64,000 nucleotides of DNA from Ignavibacteriota bacterium (GCA_022616555.1 JAKEEG010000056.1:1-64000); one strand, 5' to 3'. Positions 51,350 through 60,406 are shown, counted from the stretch's first letter. Notes: a model not told the origin generated them from the sequence alone. Translations and numbers: made by a program.

Positions 51350-51370
51350 ATCCCCCTCTAAGAGGGGGAT
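51350..51370. repeat. ATCCCCCTCT/AGAGGGGGAT hairpin of the C-rich family
   Basis: Perfect inverted repeat of ten bases per arm with one central base, followed by AAAGGGGGAGG and a T-run. It belongs to the dispersed C-rich/G-rich family. With the GTCCCTTCGGGAC hairpin near 51445 it fills the rest of the 50728-51633 gap. Confidence 0.55.
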
Positions 51371-51633
51371 AAAGGGGGAGGTATTTTTTTAAACTTCGCG
51401 CTTCTGCTTAAGGCATCCCTCGGGAGTACTTTCTCCGAAGAAGTCCCTTCGGGACAGGAGAAGATATTCATCTTAGACTTGAAACTTTGGACTTTAAACC
51501 TGAGACTTCATTATGCGTCCGCCGGAATTTGCGTCGTACAACAAAAAAAATAGTACGCAGCGAACCGTTTTTTGTTGAACTCTTCCGCGCGAATATGTAT
51601 CTTAGGTGTAGTGTATTTCAGCTCAGGGGAACT

Positions 51634-51807
51634 ATGAAAAAATATATTATGTTCGGATTCCTTGCCGGACTCACAATCTCCGCTATGGTCCTCTACCTCC
51701 GGCGGAAAGACCTCTACGGCACGGAGTTTCAAGGTATTTTCGATTCTTCAACGGTGGCAGACGACCTGTTTGGCGACGCGTTCGAAGAACTGCCCGACCA
51801 TCCCTAA
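51634..51807 (+). CDS. 57-aa single-pass membrane protein
   Basis: Small protein with one N-terminal transmembrane helix (YIMFGFLAGLTISAMVLYLRR) and an acidic tail ending FEELPDHP. ATG 51634 has a good ribosome site (CAGGGGAACT). The longer track ORF starting at 51487 is not supported. No family recognised. It is the only protein gene between the candidate RNA and the helicase-like gene. Confidence 0.6.
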   Translation: MKKYIMFGFLAGLTISAMVLYLRRKDLYGTEFQGIFDSSTVADDLFGDAFEELPDHP

Positions 51808-52048
51808 CACGACCGTCTCCACTTCCGACCGTTTAGGTACGGTCGAGTCGACACGATTTTCTTTTTATCATCACGAAGACCTCGCGGAAGCGCGCCTGCG
51901 TCTCATTTCGTTACCAATCATTTGCGAATAGCTGCTCGCTTCATGTTCGGGTTTGCAAAAAGACGCGGAAAATTTTTTTCGTGCTTTGCATTTGTACGGA
52001 TTTCCCGTAGTTTACGTGCTCTCGATGTGAATCCGATAGCAGACCCTT

Positions 52049-52060
52049 GTTAACGTTAAC
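52049..52060. promoter_or_regulatory. GTTAACGTTAAC palindrome before the UPF1-like gene
   Basis: Perfect 12-bp palindrome three bases before the first possible start codon of the helicase-like gene. It could be an operator or an RNA hairpin at the ribosome site. No protein can be assigned. Confidence 0.35.
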
Positions 52061-52062
52061 TC

Positions 52063-54933
52063 TTGTACGTGCCCACGGAATCAACGACATCCCCGCAGTT
52101 GTTCCAAACGCTTGCCGCCGCGTTGAACGGCGAGCTCGCGCAGCTCTCGAAATTTCGCCAGCGCGCAACACTGATGAGCGGCGAGTATCTTCGCTCGTAC
52201 GCCGGCTTCTATTATTATCGCTTTGAAATTTCAGAAGACCTGTTTCTGTACGGTATCGACCGTGTCAAGCTTGTCGTAGGACAGTTTGAGCCGATGGAGC
52301 TGCCCTCAAAAGTCATTTGTCTCGAGAATCAGTTTCTCACGCTCGCCGTCCCGGTTGATATGGGCCCTGTTATCCCCGAAGTTACGTGCACATGGAATTA
52401 CGAGGAATCGCTCAAGCCGGTCATTGACAGGCTTGCAACGCTCGGGAAAACGACACCGCTGTCAGAGCTGCTGTTCGCACCTTGGGACGTAGCAAATAGT
52501 GCGAAAGCATCGATCGAGCTTCAGACACTGCCGACAACGCCGGCAGAACAGCAATCTGCGCTGCAGCGCATCATGCAAAACCGCGTCAGCTTGCTCTGGG
52601 GTCCCGTGCGCACTGGCAAAACGCACTTGCTCGCATTGCTTGCCGCAAACTATGTTAAGGCGGGTAAGAAGGTACTCTTCGTTGCACCCACCAGCGGGCG
52701 TGTCGATGATACTGTGATGAAAGCAATCGCGCTTGGTAACGAGATCGGCATTGATATGCTCGAGAAGACAACGCGCGTCGGCTTGCCGCTCTTCATCGAA
52801 TCCGACCTGACAACAAAACTTTCTTTCGAGCACCAAGTAGACGAAGAGAAGAAAAAACTGTTCAAGGAGCGCTTTCAGCTTCTCGAAGAATATTGGCGCG
52901 TGCGCGTCAAGCAAACGCTCCATGAAGATTATTATCTGAAGCTGAACGACCTCCGCACCCGCGCGGAACAGAGCAAGCTGCAATTCGACCGCACGACTCA
53001 GGAGCTTTCCTCAGCGAGAGAGGCCGTGAAGAAACTCGAGAGCGCCTCGATGTTCGAAAAAATGAAGTCCGGTTACAAGGATAGCCTTGTCGCCGCGCAA
53101 AAACTGGTCTCCGATAAACTTGCGGCGCAAAAACGGCTTCAGACCTTATCCGGAACACTCGCAAATGAAGTCTTGAAGCTCGAAGCCCAAGCCCCAGTTC
53201 GGGGCGAAGAGCCTAAAACGTTTCAGGCGACGGCTAAACGCATCGAGGACCTAGGCGGGCTGGATATATTGCGCAAGGCGGTGGAAGAATCCGGGCTGGT
53301 GAATGAAACGAAACTGCTCGATGCGAAACAGTTTATCGGAACCACCCTTTCAACCGCGCTGGCGGACGCACGTCTGCGGGAAACGCCGTTTGACCTTGTG
53401 ATGGTGGATGATGCCGAGGTGATTAATCTCCCCAGCCTCGCCGCGCTCGCTGCGCACGCCAAGGAAAAGCTCGTCATCGCGGGCGACCCGTTTCAAGTCG
53501 ACCCTGAATCTGCCACGAACACCGAGGCGTCACAGCTCTGGCTCCAGCGGGATATTTTCATGTACGCAGCACAGACAGAAGACCTGCCGAAACTCTTCGA
53601 AGCGTCTCAACGGAACGACCATTGGCTTATCTTTTTCTCTGCTCAGTACGCGACGACGCCGAAACTTGCCCAGTTTGTCGCGTCAACACTCTTTGAAAAC
53701 AAAGTGCAGGCAACTGCTTCAGCAAATGCAAAGGGGAGGATCTATTTCTTCGACACATCATCGCTCAAGGGCGAATGCCAGCAGTACGCCGGTCGGAAGC
53801 GGGTTCTTCCCTTCAATAACCTTCAGGCTCAAAAAGCCGTCGAGTGCGTGAAGCATGCACTGATGGAATCGGGTAGGTCGGCGATAGACATCGGCGTCAT
53901 CACTCCCTTCAACGGGCAAACGCTCTCTATCAAACAACTCCTACGGCTGGAAGGCATTAAAAACGTCGAAGTCGGGACGCCGCAAACATTCCGCGGGAGA
54001 CGCAAGAAAGCAATCATCTTCGACACAACGATGGCCGGGGTGGATTACACCGTGCGCCACCTCGACGACCGAAAAGTCGGCGAACAGAAAGTCGCCTCGC
54101 TCCTGAACACCGTATTTTCCTGCACGAACGAAGACCTCTATGTTCTCGCGGATATGGGGCATTTTCAATCCGTCTACAAAGAGCGCTACTTTCCAAAGTT
54201 GCTCGTGCAGTTGCAATCGCAATCGGATGGCATGGCGCCGCTGCCGAAGTCGGTCAGGCATTTTGATGACCTCGAGTGGGACAAGCGTGCGCCATTGTTC
54301 GACATCAAGAGTAAAATCGGGAAAGTGGAAGAGCCTGTCGCTATGAAGGAGCAACACGACCCAGCGAAAACGGACCCTGAGCTCGCCTACAAAATGAAAA
54401 TGCTGGAGCGTAGGCAGCAAGCCGACCCTGGAGCACAGAGCGTCGAGCAGGAAACGTTCCTTGCTGTGCTGCGCGTGCTCGGCCGCCTGCACGACAACAA
54501 CCTGCTCTCGCAGTTCATCGGCGGCGAGCCGCTCTTTCACCATAGCCTCACGACCGAACAGGCAACGGAGCACCTGCTGATTGATTTCTGCCAGAACGAA
54601 AAGGATTTCCGCGAGATTATGGAGCGGTGGAATTTGCTGATTTACGAAAAATCCGGCGGGCACAAAAACACCACCGCGTTTTATACGAAGCCCGCGCCCG
54701 AAACGCGCGTACGGCAGGATATCTACAATTTCAAAAGTTATTACTCTCAGGATGTAGAGGCGGCACTCGAAGAGGGAAAACAAAAACTCGCCGTCGCTGT
54801 CTCGCGGGTGTTTCAGGAAACGCTCGGCAAGCCGAATCCATCAAGTCCAGCGGAATGGTCGAAGGGCTACGTCGGAATTCTCGGTAAGCTCGACTCGTAC
54901 CTTGCGTGGATATCCTCGCAACTGCGGAAGTAA
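52063..54933 (+). CDS. UPF1-like superfamily 1 helicase/ATPase, degenerate C-terminal motifs
   Basis: A 956-aa protein with the order of SF1B UPF1/DNA2-like helicases. Motif I GPVRTGKT (180-187) keeps GxxxxGKT, motif II is VMVDDAEV (446-453), motif III AGDPFQVDP (473-481), motif IV DIGVITPFNGQ (609-619) and motif V GTPQTFRGRRKKAIIFD (638-654). Motif VI, normally LNVALTRAR, reads LLNTVFSCTNEDLYVLAD and lacks the arginine finger. A charged, probably coiled-coil insertion (about 260-375) separates motifs Ia and II. About 250 residues after the motor have no recognised domain. Start is TTG 52063 or GTG 52069, with no clear ribosome site. Probably a single-gene unit. Function unknown. Confidence 0.8.
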   Translation: MYVPTESTTSPQLFQTLAAALNGELAQLSKFRQRATLMSGEYLRSYAGFYYYRFEISEDLFLYGIDRVKLVVGQFEPMELPSKVICLENQFLTLAVPVDMGPVIPEVTCTWNYEESLKPVIDRLATLGKTTPLSELLFAPWDVANSAKASIELQTLPTTPAEQQSALQRIMQNRVSLLWGPVRTGKTHLLALLAANYVKAGKKVLFVAPTSGRVDDTVMKAIALGNEIGIDMLEKTTRVGLPLFIESDLTTKLSFEHQVDEEKKKLFKERFQLLEEYWRVRVKQTLHEDYYLKLNDLRTRAEQSKLQFDRTTQELSSAREAVKKLESASMFEKMKSGYKDSLVAAQKLVSDKLAAQKRLQTLSGTLANEVLKLEAQAPVRGEEPKTFQATAKRIEDLGGLDILRKAVEESGLVNETKLLDAKQFIGTTLSTALADARLRETPFDLVMVDDAEVINLPSLAALAAHAKEKLVIAGDPFQVDPESATNTEASQLWLQRDIFMYAAQTEDLPKLFEASQRNDHWLIFFSAQYATTPKLAQFVASTLFENKVQATASANAKGRIYFFDTSSLKGECQQYAGRKRVLPFNNLQAQKAVECVKHALMESGRSAIDIGVITPFNGQTLSIKQLLRLEGIKNVEVGTPQTFRGRRKKAIIFDTTMAGVDYTVRHLDDRKVGEQKVASLLNTVFSCTNEDLYVLADMGHFQSVYKERYFPKLLVQLQSQSDGMAPLPKSVRHFDDLEWDKRAPLFDIKSKIGKVEEPVAMKEQHDPAKTDPELAYKMKMLERRQQADPGAQSVEQETFLAVLRVLGRLHDNNLLSQFIGGEPLFHHSLTTEQATEHLLIDFCQNEKDFREIMERWNLLIYEKSGGHKNTTAFYTKPAPETRVRQDIYNFKSYYSQDVEAALEEGKQKLAVAVSRVFQETLGKPNPSSPAEWSKGYVGILGKLDSYLAWISSQLRK

Positions 54934-54946
54934 ACTGGTTTTTAAC

Positions 54947-55630
54947 TCATCTTTCTTGCTTGTCCACCCGTTGCAATTTCCATTTTCGTTGCCACAGGTG
55001 GCCGGCGATGCCCAGCGCGGCGAGCGACATTGTCGCGGTGACTGTCTGCCAGTTGAGCGCATCCAGCACGCTGGTGGCGTTGACGCTATTGGAGATGGCG
55101 ACGGCGTACAGGTAGCCCTTAATACTAATGGCGATGAGCGTGGCAATCAAAAATTTGAGGAACGGAATCTTCACCAGGCCCGCACCGTAGTTGAGAGGCC
55201 CATGCCACGAACCCGGCATAATTCGGACGGCAAACAGGCTGGGAAACGTCGCATGTCGTTCGATGAACTTTGTAAGGCGGTGGTCTTTGAATCGCTCAAC
55301 CCACGGGCCTCCGACGTAGCGCGCGGCGACATAGCCCAGTGTTGTGCCTCCTGCGCTCCCGATACAAATGACCGCCGTGGCCATCAGCGGAGAAAATAAT
55401 AACGGTGTGATGAAAAAAAATACGGAAGCCGGAAGCGAGTACGCCCATGCTCCTGTCATTGCAATGATGATCAACGCGGGAGTCCATGGGTTGGAGCCGA
55501 GCGCACGAAGGTTTTCTATCGACATTTCGTCGTACAAACCACTGTCCAGGAACAGCACCAGTACGGCTGCCAGTAGCAAAATCCCAAACAATGATTGAAC
55601 GCGCTTGCGCTGTATGTCGGTGAGTGCCAT
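54947..55630 (-). CDS. VTT/DedA-like membrane protein (TVP38/TMEM64 family)
   Basis: A 227-aa membrane protein with about five hydrophobic segments. The VTT-domain signature runs from ALIIIAMTGAWAYSLPASVFFFITPLLFSPLMATAVICIGSAGGTTLGYVAARYVGG to FPSLFAVRIMPGSWHGPLNYGAGLVKIPFLKFL. These proteins are lipid scramblases or flippase-like. It is convergent with the helicase-like gene, stops 13 bp apart. ATG 55630 (MALTDIQRKR) replaces the track start at 55672. Divergent from the CorC-like gene. Confidence 0.87.
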   Translation of the reverse strand: MALTDIQRKRVQSLFGILLLAAVLVLFLDSGLYDEMSIENLRALGSNPWTPALIIIAMTGAWAYSLPASVFFFITPLLFSPLMATAVICIGSAGGTTLGYVAARYVGGPWVERFKDHRLTKFIERHATFPSLFAVRIMPGSWHGPLNYGAGLVKIPFLKFLIATLIAISIKGYLYAVAISNSVNATSVLDALNWQTVTATMSLAALGIAGHLWQRKWKLQRVDKQER

Positions 55631-55728
55631 ATCAGTATGAGTATGCTCAAAAATTGGCTGGATTTCAAGCAATTGCCGTATTTAAGACGGCTTTCCTTGA
55701 AGGCGAGTCGATTAAAGGATATATTTCG

Positions 55729-57048
55729 ATGAACACTATGCTGGGAACGCTACTCGAAATATTGCTCGTGTTGTTCTTCGTTCTGCTGAACGGCTTTTTC
55801 GTCGCGGCAGAGTTTGCTATCGTCAAAGTCCGGGCAACGCAAATCGAACCCTTGGTGGGAAGGAGAAATCTCCGCGCCAAAATAGCGAAGGATATCGTCA
55901 AACATCTCGACGCTTATCTCTCGGCGACGCAACTCGGGATTACGATGGCAAGCCTCGCACTCGGGTGGATCGGCGAACCGTTTGTCGCTGAGAGGCTTCG
56001 TAGTCCATTGGAAAGTCTCGGCGTCACGAATCCGCAAATTCTGCAAGCGGTCTCGTTCGGCCTGGCGTTTTCGATCATCACGTTTTTACATATTGTCATC
56101 GGTGAGCTGGCTCCAAAATCGCTCGCAATCCAAAAAGCGCTCGGCACGACGCTCTTCATTAGTTACCCGCTCCAGTTGTTCTACATCGTCTTCAAGCCTA
56201 TTATCTGGGCGTTGAATTCACTCGCCAACACGATCTTGCGCGCCGTCGGCATTGCGGCAGTAAGCGAATCCGAGCTTGCGCACTCTCAGGAGGAATTGCG
56301 GCTCTTGCACACGCAGGATAAGGAGACTTCGGCAATCAGCAAGGCGCTCGTTTTGAACGCAATGGATTTCCGCCTCAAGCAAGCGCGGCACGCGATGGTG
56401 TCTCGCCGGGATATTACCGCGCTCTCTCTTAACGCTCCGGTAGCCGAGAACGTGCAGTTGATGCGCTCCAATAAATTCTCGCGCTACCCGGTGTTCCGCG
56501 AGACCATCGATAACGTCGTCGGCATTGTGCACACGAAGGATATTTTCAAACACGACCGGCATCTCCAGCCTAATTTCTCTATCGAGTCGGTGCTGCGCGA
56601 TGCGGCGTTTCTGCCCGAAACCGTCAGCCTTGAGAGTGCGCTTGAAACGATGCTCCAGCGCAAGACGCACATGATCATCCTCGGTGACGAGTACGGCGGC
56701 ACAGCGGGACTCATCACACTGGAAAATGTCTTGGAGGAGTTGGTCGGTACGATACAAGACGAGTTCGACCGCGAAACACCTGAAGTAACCAAGGTGAGTG
56801 AGTCGGAGTTCGTGGTCGATGCCAGCGTTACGACGAACGACGTGGAGCGGCTGCTCAACCAGGAGCTTTCTGCGCGCGATATTCTTTCTATCGGAGCATT
56901 TATTACCGAGCGATTGGGACATATCCCCAAGCGAGGCGAGAATCTGAAAGTCAACGGCGCGGAGTTTTCCGTGGAAGAGGTCGGCAACAATGTTATCGAA
57001 CGCGTGCGCGTGCGAAAGGTGGAACAACGGCAGGAAGCGGAAGAGTAG
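55729..57048 (+). CDS. CNNM/CorC-type hemolysin-family protein
   Basis: A 439-aa membrane protein: DUF21 domain with four helices (LLEILLVLFFVLLNGFFVAAEFAIVKVRATQI .. LGWIGEPFVAERL .. IGELAPKSLAIQKA), two CBS domains (MVSRRDITALSLNAPVAENVQLM.., FLPETVSLESALETMLQRKTHMIILGDEYGGTAGLITLENVLEELVGTIQDEFD) and a CorC_HlyC domain. Members export magnesium or cobalt. ATG 55729 with AAAGGA is preferred to the track start. Confidence 0.92.
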   Translation: MNTMLGTLLEILLVLFFVLLNGFFVAAEFAIVKVRATQIEPLVGRRNLRAKIAKDIVKHLDAYLSATQLGITMASLALGWIGEPFVAERLRSPLESLGVTNPQILQAVSFGLAFSIITFLHIVIGELAPKSLAIQKALGTTLFISYPLQLFYIVFKPIIWALNSLANTILRAVGIAAVSESELAHSQEELRLLHTQDKETSAISKALVLNAMDFRLKQARHAMVSRRDITALSLNAPVAENVQLMRSNKFSRYPVFRETIDNVVGIVHTKDIFKHDRHLQPNFSIESVLRDAAFLPETVSLESALETMLQRKTHMIILGDEYGGTAGLITLENVLEELVGTIQDEFDRETPEVTKVSESEFVVDASVTTNDVERLLNQELSARDILSIGAFITERLGHIPKRGENLKVNGAEFSVEEVGNNVIERVRVRKVEQRQEAEE

Positions 57049-57118
57049 AAGAACAGGAGTTGGAAGCCAGAGGTCAGAAGTCAACAGAAGATCGCCGCTG
57101 ATAGTGCATCGCCCCATA

Positions 57119-57844
57119 TCACATGTGCTGCCCGTGTCCGCCCGCTTCCGGAACAACGAACGCCCGCCACAGCAGGGCGAGTCCCATCGCTATAATAGTG
57201 ATGGCTGCGATTTTATCGCCCCAGTAGCGCAGTTTGTTACCCCCTTTGTTCCAAAAGTACGAGCTCGCGAATCCGGTAATGACCAGCGCCGGAACAATCC
57301 CCGCGCCGAAGCTCGCCATCACCAGCGCGCCTTGCAGCAGGCTCGCGGTGCTTGCCGCTTTCAGGAACATCGAATACAGCAATCCGCATGGCAACAGGGG
57401 AGTAAGCAAGCCAATATAGAATTTCGATTCAAGCCCTTGTTGAGCGATAAGCGAGCCGTACACAGCCTGATAAATTCGGAACAGCATATTGCGCGCGCGA
57501 CTCTCAAGCGCAAGCGTGGCGGATGTCGCAAAGCTGGGGATAATTCTTAAAAGCGAAATTCCCAAAAGTAATAACAACGACCCGGCAACAACCGAAAACC
57601 CAAAGGCAATGTCCTGAAGCGTAGCAATTCCAGCGCCGAGACTGCCCAGAATTCCCCCGACAATCGCGTATGAAAGCACACGTCCAGCGTTGTAGGTTAT
57701 ATGTGCGGCAAATGCGTACGGCGTGGATGGTTGAGAGGCAATTCCCTGTGTCGAATACCCCATCACAATCATGCCGCACATGCCGACACAGTGCATGCTG
57801 CCGAAGAGTCCTGCAATGAATGAGAGCCAGTAGTCCAAAAGCAA
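57119..57844 (-). CDS. SafE-type membrane protein linked to cbb3 oxidase
   Basis: A 241-aa membrane protein of the TauE/SafE-like (urease accessory UreH-like) group. GLFGSMHCVGMCGMIVMGYS at the N-terminus has the His-Cys-Met-Cys pattern typical of members next to cbb3 oxidase genes, probably concerned with copper. LLTPLLPCGLLYSMFLKAASTAS is the matching second half. Six helices. The start is TTG at 57844, and no ATG is available before the motif. It is divergent from ccoS, sharing a 186-bp intergenic region with tandem TCAGTTATCAGTAA repeats. Confidence 0.85.
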   Translation of the reverse strand: MLLDYWLSFIAGLFGSMHCVGMCGMIVMGYSTQGIASQPSTPYAFAAHITYNAGRVLSYAIVGGILGSLGAGIATLQDIAFGFSVVAGSLLLLLGISLLRIIPSFATSATLALESRARNMLFRIYQAVYGSLIAQQGLESKFYIGLLTPLLPCGLLYSMFLKAASTASLLQGALVMASFGAGIVPALVITGFASSYFWNKGGNKLRYWGDKIAAITIIAMGLALLWRAFVVPEAGGHGQHM

Positions 57845-57900
57845 TAGTCAGTTATCAGTAGTCAGTTATCAGTAATCAGCTATCAGTAAAACGTACTTAA
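57845..57900. repeat. Tandem TCAGTTATCAGTAA-type repeat
   Basis: Four degenerate copies of a GTCAGTTATCAGTAATCAG unit. The same wording appears once upstream of the GldG-like gene (about 16643-16676) and of the small membrane gene (about 10536-10560). Confidence 0.6.
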
Positions 57901-57929
57901 TCATTCCGTTGAAAGCAATCGGGTTTGTC

Positions 57930-57958
57930 TTGCGCTAATAGTTTTGAGTTTGTATCTT
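57930..57958 (+). promoter_or_regulatory. Promoter candidate for the cco operon
   Basis: TTGCGC (57930-57935)-N17-TATCTT (57953-57958), 73 bp before the ccoS start. It is weaker than the other promoters but has the same spacing and orientation. Confidence 0.4.
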
Positions 57959-58030
57959 ATTTGTAGCTGTTCAATCCGCAATCTTGCCGAAGGCATTCCT
58001 TCGGGAGAATTCCCAATTCTGCAATCGGCC

Positions 58031-58279
58031 ATGGCACTTCCGTTCGCCGTCATCATCGTATTAATTATCGCGCTCATCGCTGGAGCGCTTGCCCTCTCTG
58101 CATTCATCTGGTCAATCCGCACGAAACAATTTTCTGTCGAGCGATTGAACCGCGGCGCGCTTCTTATCTTTGACGACGAGGAGCCGGTCGGCACGCCGCA
58201 GGATATGATGTTTACCGAAAAACCGAACCATGGCAAAGGCCAAGTTAACAAAGACGCGAAAACACGCCGACCCGCCTAG
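58031..58279 (+). CDS. ccoS: cbb3 oxidase assembly protein CcoS
   Basis: An 82-aa protein starting MALPFAVIIVLIIALIAGALALSAFIWSIRTKQF, one transmembrane helix, followed by the CcoS signature DDEEP. It is needed to insert cofactors into cbb3 oxidase. The C-terminal 30 residues are an extra tail, and the gene overlaps ccoN by 50 bp. ATG 58031 is preferred over the upstream track start at 57944. Confidence 0.85.
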   Translation: MALPFAVIIVLIIALIAGALALSAFIWSIRTKQFSVERLNRGALLIFDDEEPVGTPQDMMFTEKPNHGKGQVNKDAKTRRPA

Positions 58280-59720
58280 CGAGCCGCGCGCGATACCCAC
58301 AGTACAAGATCAAGAGCAACGCATCGTTATCGACGATGCCGCCCGCACACCGACAGTTGTTTATTTTATCTCCGGAATTTTCTGGTTGCTTGCCGGCTCG
58401 CTGTTCGGCATGGTGACGTCGCTGAAGTTTAATCTGCCGGATTGGCTTGGCGAAACGGCCGCGCTCACATTCGGACGTATCCGTCCCGCACATCTGAACA
58501 CAGTAGCGTACGGCTGGATTTCACTTACCGGAGCCGGGATGATTGCCTGGCTTACCGCGCGACTGTGTCGAGTACCACTTCAACTGGCGTGGCTGCACTA
58601 CATTGCAGCAATTCTCTGGAACCTCGGCGTGCTCGCTGGTACGGTTGCAATCCTCGCAGGCTACAGTCAGGGGTTTGAGTGGTTGGAGTTCCCACGCGCG
58701 GCGGGAGCGCCTATCGCGTTGGCGTTTGTTCTCTTCGCCATCTCCATCTTCCAGACGTTCCGCAAACGGCAGGTTGACCACCTGTACGTGAGCCTTTGGT
58801 ACATTCTCGCGTCGATGCTGTGGTTCCCATATTTGTATGTTGTAGCAAACCTCGGCATTTATCAAGGCGTTGTAGAAGCCGCTATGAATTGGTGGTACGG
58901 CCACAACGCCATTGCAACATGGTTCACGCCTATCGGTTTGGCAGGAGCGTATTACTTCATCCCGAAAGTCATTGGCCGCCCGATCTATAGCTACTATTTG
59001 GGATTACTCGGTTTCTGGGCGTTCGCTCTCTTCTATAATTGGAACGGCATTCACCATTTGGTTGGGGGGCCGTTGCCTACATGGCTCATCACAGTCTCCA
59101 TCGTTGCGAGCGTAATGATGGTGATACCGGTGATGGCGGTGGCGGTAAACCACCATCTCACGACAGTCAATCATTTTCAGATGTTGAAATACAGCCCCAC
59201 GCTGCGATTCGTCGTTTTCGGTTCGATGTGCTATACGGCAGTGAGCTTCCAAGGCTCGCTTGAATCCATCCGTTCGTTCCAGGAGGTCGCGCACTTTACG
59301 CATTATACCATCGGCCACGCGCATCTCGGCTTATACGCGTTTACTTCGATGGTGCTCTTCGGCGCCATCTATTATATCATGCCGCGCCTTGCACGCTGGG
59401 AATGGCCCTATCCCGGTTTGATAAAAGCGCACTTCTGGATGGCGGCAATCGGCGTGTTCATTTATGTAGTCGCAATGAGCATCGGGGGGTGGTACCAGGG
59501 GGAGATGATGAACAACGCAGCGATTCCCTTTATCGAAGTCGTAAGCTTCACTGAGATATACCTGTGGGCTCGGAGCATCGGCGGCGCGTTAATGGTGATT
59601 TCGCATTTCATTTTTGCATTCCAGTTTTTCATGATCATCAAGCACGCTGGGCCGCGGCGTTTCGCCCCCGCATTGTTCCGCGACCGTGCACCGATGGAAC
59701 AGGAGGAGCGCGAGCCATGA
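58230..59720 (+). CDS. ccoN: cbb3-type cytochrome c oxidase subunit I
   Basis: A 496-aa heme-copper oxidase subunit with twelve helices. Ligands are visible in order: low-spin heme His in RPAHLNTVAYGW, CuB His in NWWYGHNAIATWF with the Tyr equivalent nearby, the CuB His pair in WNGIHHLVGGPLP, and the high-/low-spin heme His in FTHYTIGHAHLGLYAF. It reduces oxygen to water with high affinity and pumps protons. The start ATG overlaps the end of ccoS. The stop overlaps the ccoO ATG (ATGA). Confidence 0.95.
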   Translation: MAKAKLTKTRKHADPPSEPRAIPTVQDQEQRIVIDDAARTPTVVYFISGIFWLLAGSLFGMVTSLKFNLPDWLGETAALTFGRIRPAHLNTVAYGWISLTGAGMIAWLTARLCRVPLQLAWLHYIAAILWNLGVLAGTVAILAGYSQGFEWLEFPRAAGAPIALAFVLFAISIFQTFRKRQVDHLYVSLWYILASMLWFPYLYVVANLGIYQGVVEAAMNWWYGHNAIATWFTPIGLAGAYYFIPKVIGRPIYSYYLGLLGFWAFALFYNWNGIHHLVGGPLPTWLITVSIVASVMMVIPVMAVAVNHHLTTVNHFQMLKYSPTLRFVVFGSMCYTAVSFQGSLESIRSFQEVAHFTHYTIGHAHLGLYAFTSMVLFGAIYYIMPRLARWEWPYPGLIKAHFWMAAIGVFIYVVAMSIGGWYQGEMMNNAAIPFIEVVSFTEIYLWARSIGGALMVISHFIFAFQFFMIIKHAGPRRFAPALFRDRAPMEQEEREP

Positions 59721-60325
59721 TGTTCATCCGCTCATTTATTTTCTTTTTCGGCGTGCTGGCAACTGTCCTGCTTGGGTGGGCAGCGCTCGTCGGTGTGCCC
59801 GATTTCATGATTTCTGAAATCCAGCCGCCCGAAGGTTTACAGCGCTACACAGACGAACAGCTCTACGGACGGTCGGTATATATCCGCGAGGGCTGCATGT
59901 ACTGCCACAGCCAGCAAGTGCGGCCGGAAGGTTACGGCTCCGACCAGGATCGCTTCTGGGGGCGTCCATCAGTGCCGGCAGATTATGTGTTCGATAAGCC
60001 GCATCTATTGGGAACGATGCGCACAGGCCCCGACCTGATGAATATCGGTGTCCGGCAATCAAGCGAGGATTGGCACTTGATGCATTTATATAATCCACGC
60101 ATCGTTGTGCCCGGCTCGATTATGCCGCCGTTCCCGTGGTTGTTCGAGGAAAAGCTCAGTCCGGGACCGAAAGACAAGGTGTTAGCGTTGCCCGATTCCC
60201 TCGCGCCGCAGGGCAAGGTCATCATAGCGGGGCGTGATGCCATCGCATTGACTGAGTATTTGTTGAGTCTTAACCGCTCGTATCCCGTTGCACAGGGCAA
60301 GCCGGATACGACAGCAAAAAAGTAA
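59717..60325 (+). CDS. ccoO: cbb3-type cytochrome c oxidase subunit II (monoheme)
   Basis: A 202-aa membrane-anchored c-type cytochrome. One N-terminal helix (SFIFFFGVLATVLLGWAALV) precedes the heme motif CMYCH (60-64) in YIREGCMYCHSQQVRPEGYG and the axial Met region RIVVPGSIMPPFPWLFE. ATG 59717 overlaps the ccoN stop as ATGA, so translation is coupled. The longer track ORF from 59564 is rejected. Confidence 0.94.
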   Translation: MMFIRSFIFFFGVLATVLLGWAALVGVPDFMISEIQPPEGLQRYTDEQLYGRSVYIREGCMYCHSQQVRPEGYGSDQDRFWGRPSVPADYVFDKPHLLGTMRTGPDLMNIGVRQSSEDWHLMHLYNPRIVVPGSIMPPFPWLFEEKLSPGPKDKVLALPDSLAPQGKVIIAGRDAIALTEYLLSLNRSYPVAQGKPDTTAKK

Positions 60326-60327
60326 AA

Positions 60328-60394
60328 TCCACTAAGCGCACGAAGTAACACGAAAACAAAAATGTCTTAGTGAGCTTCGTGTCCTTCGTGGATG
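60328..60394. repeat. CACGAAG-type inverted repeat between ccoO and cytochrome c
   Basis: Left arm ATCCACTAAGCGCACGAAG and right arm CTTCGTGTCCTTCGTGGAT are near-complements. It fills the 81-bp gap inside the operon. The same CACGAAG vocabulary occurs near 3497, 13252 and 14640. Confidence 0.6.
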
Positions 60395-60406
60395 TGGTTG
60401 ATAACA

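Noticed and set aside
53941-54783. 280-aa minus-strand ORF
   Set aside because: Antisense shadow of the UPF1-like gene, whose plus frame shows ordered helicase motifs.
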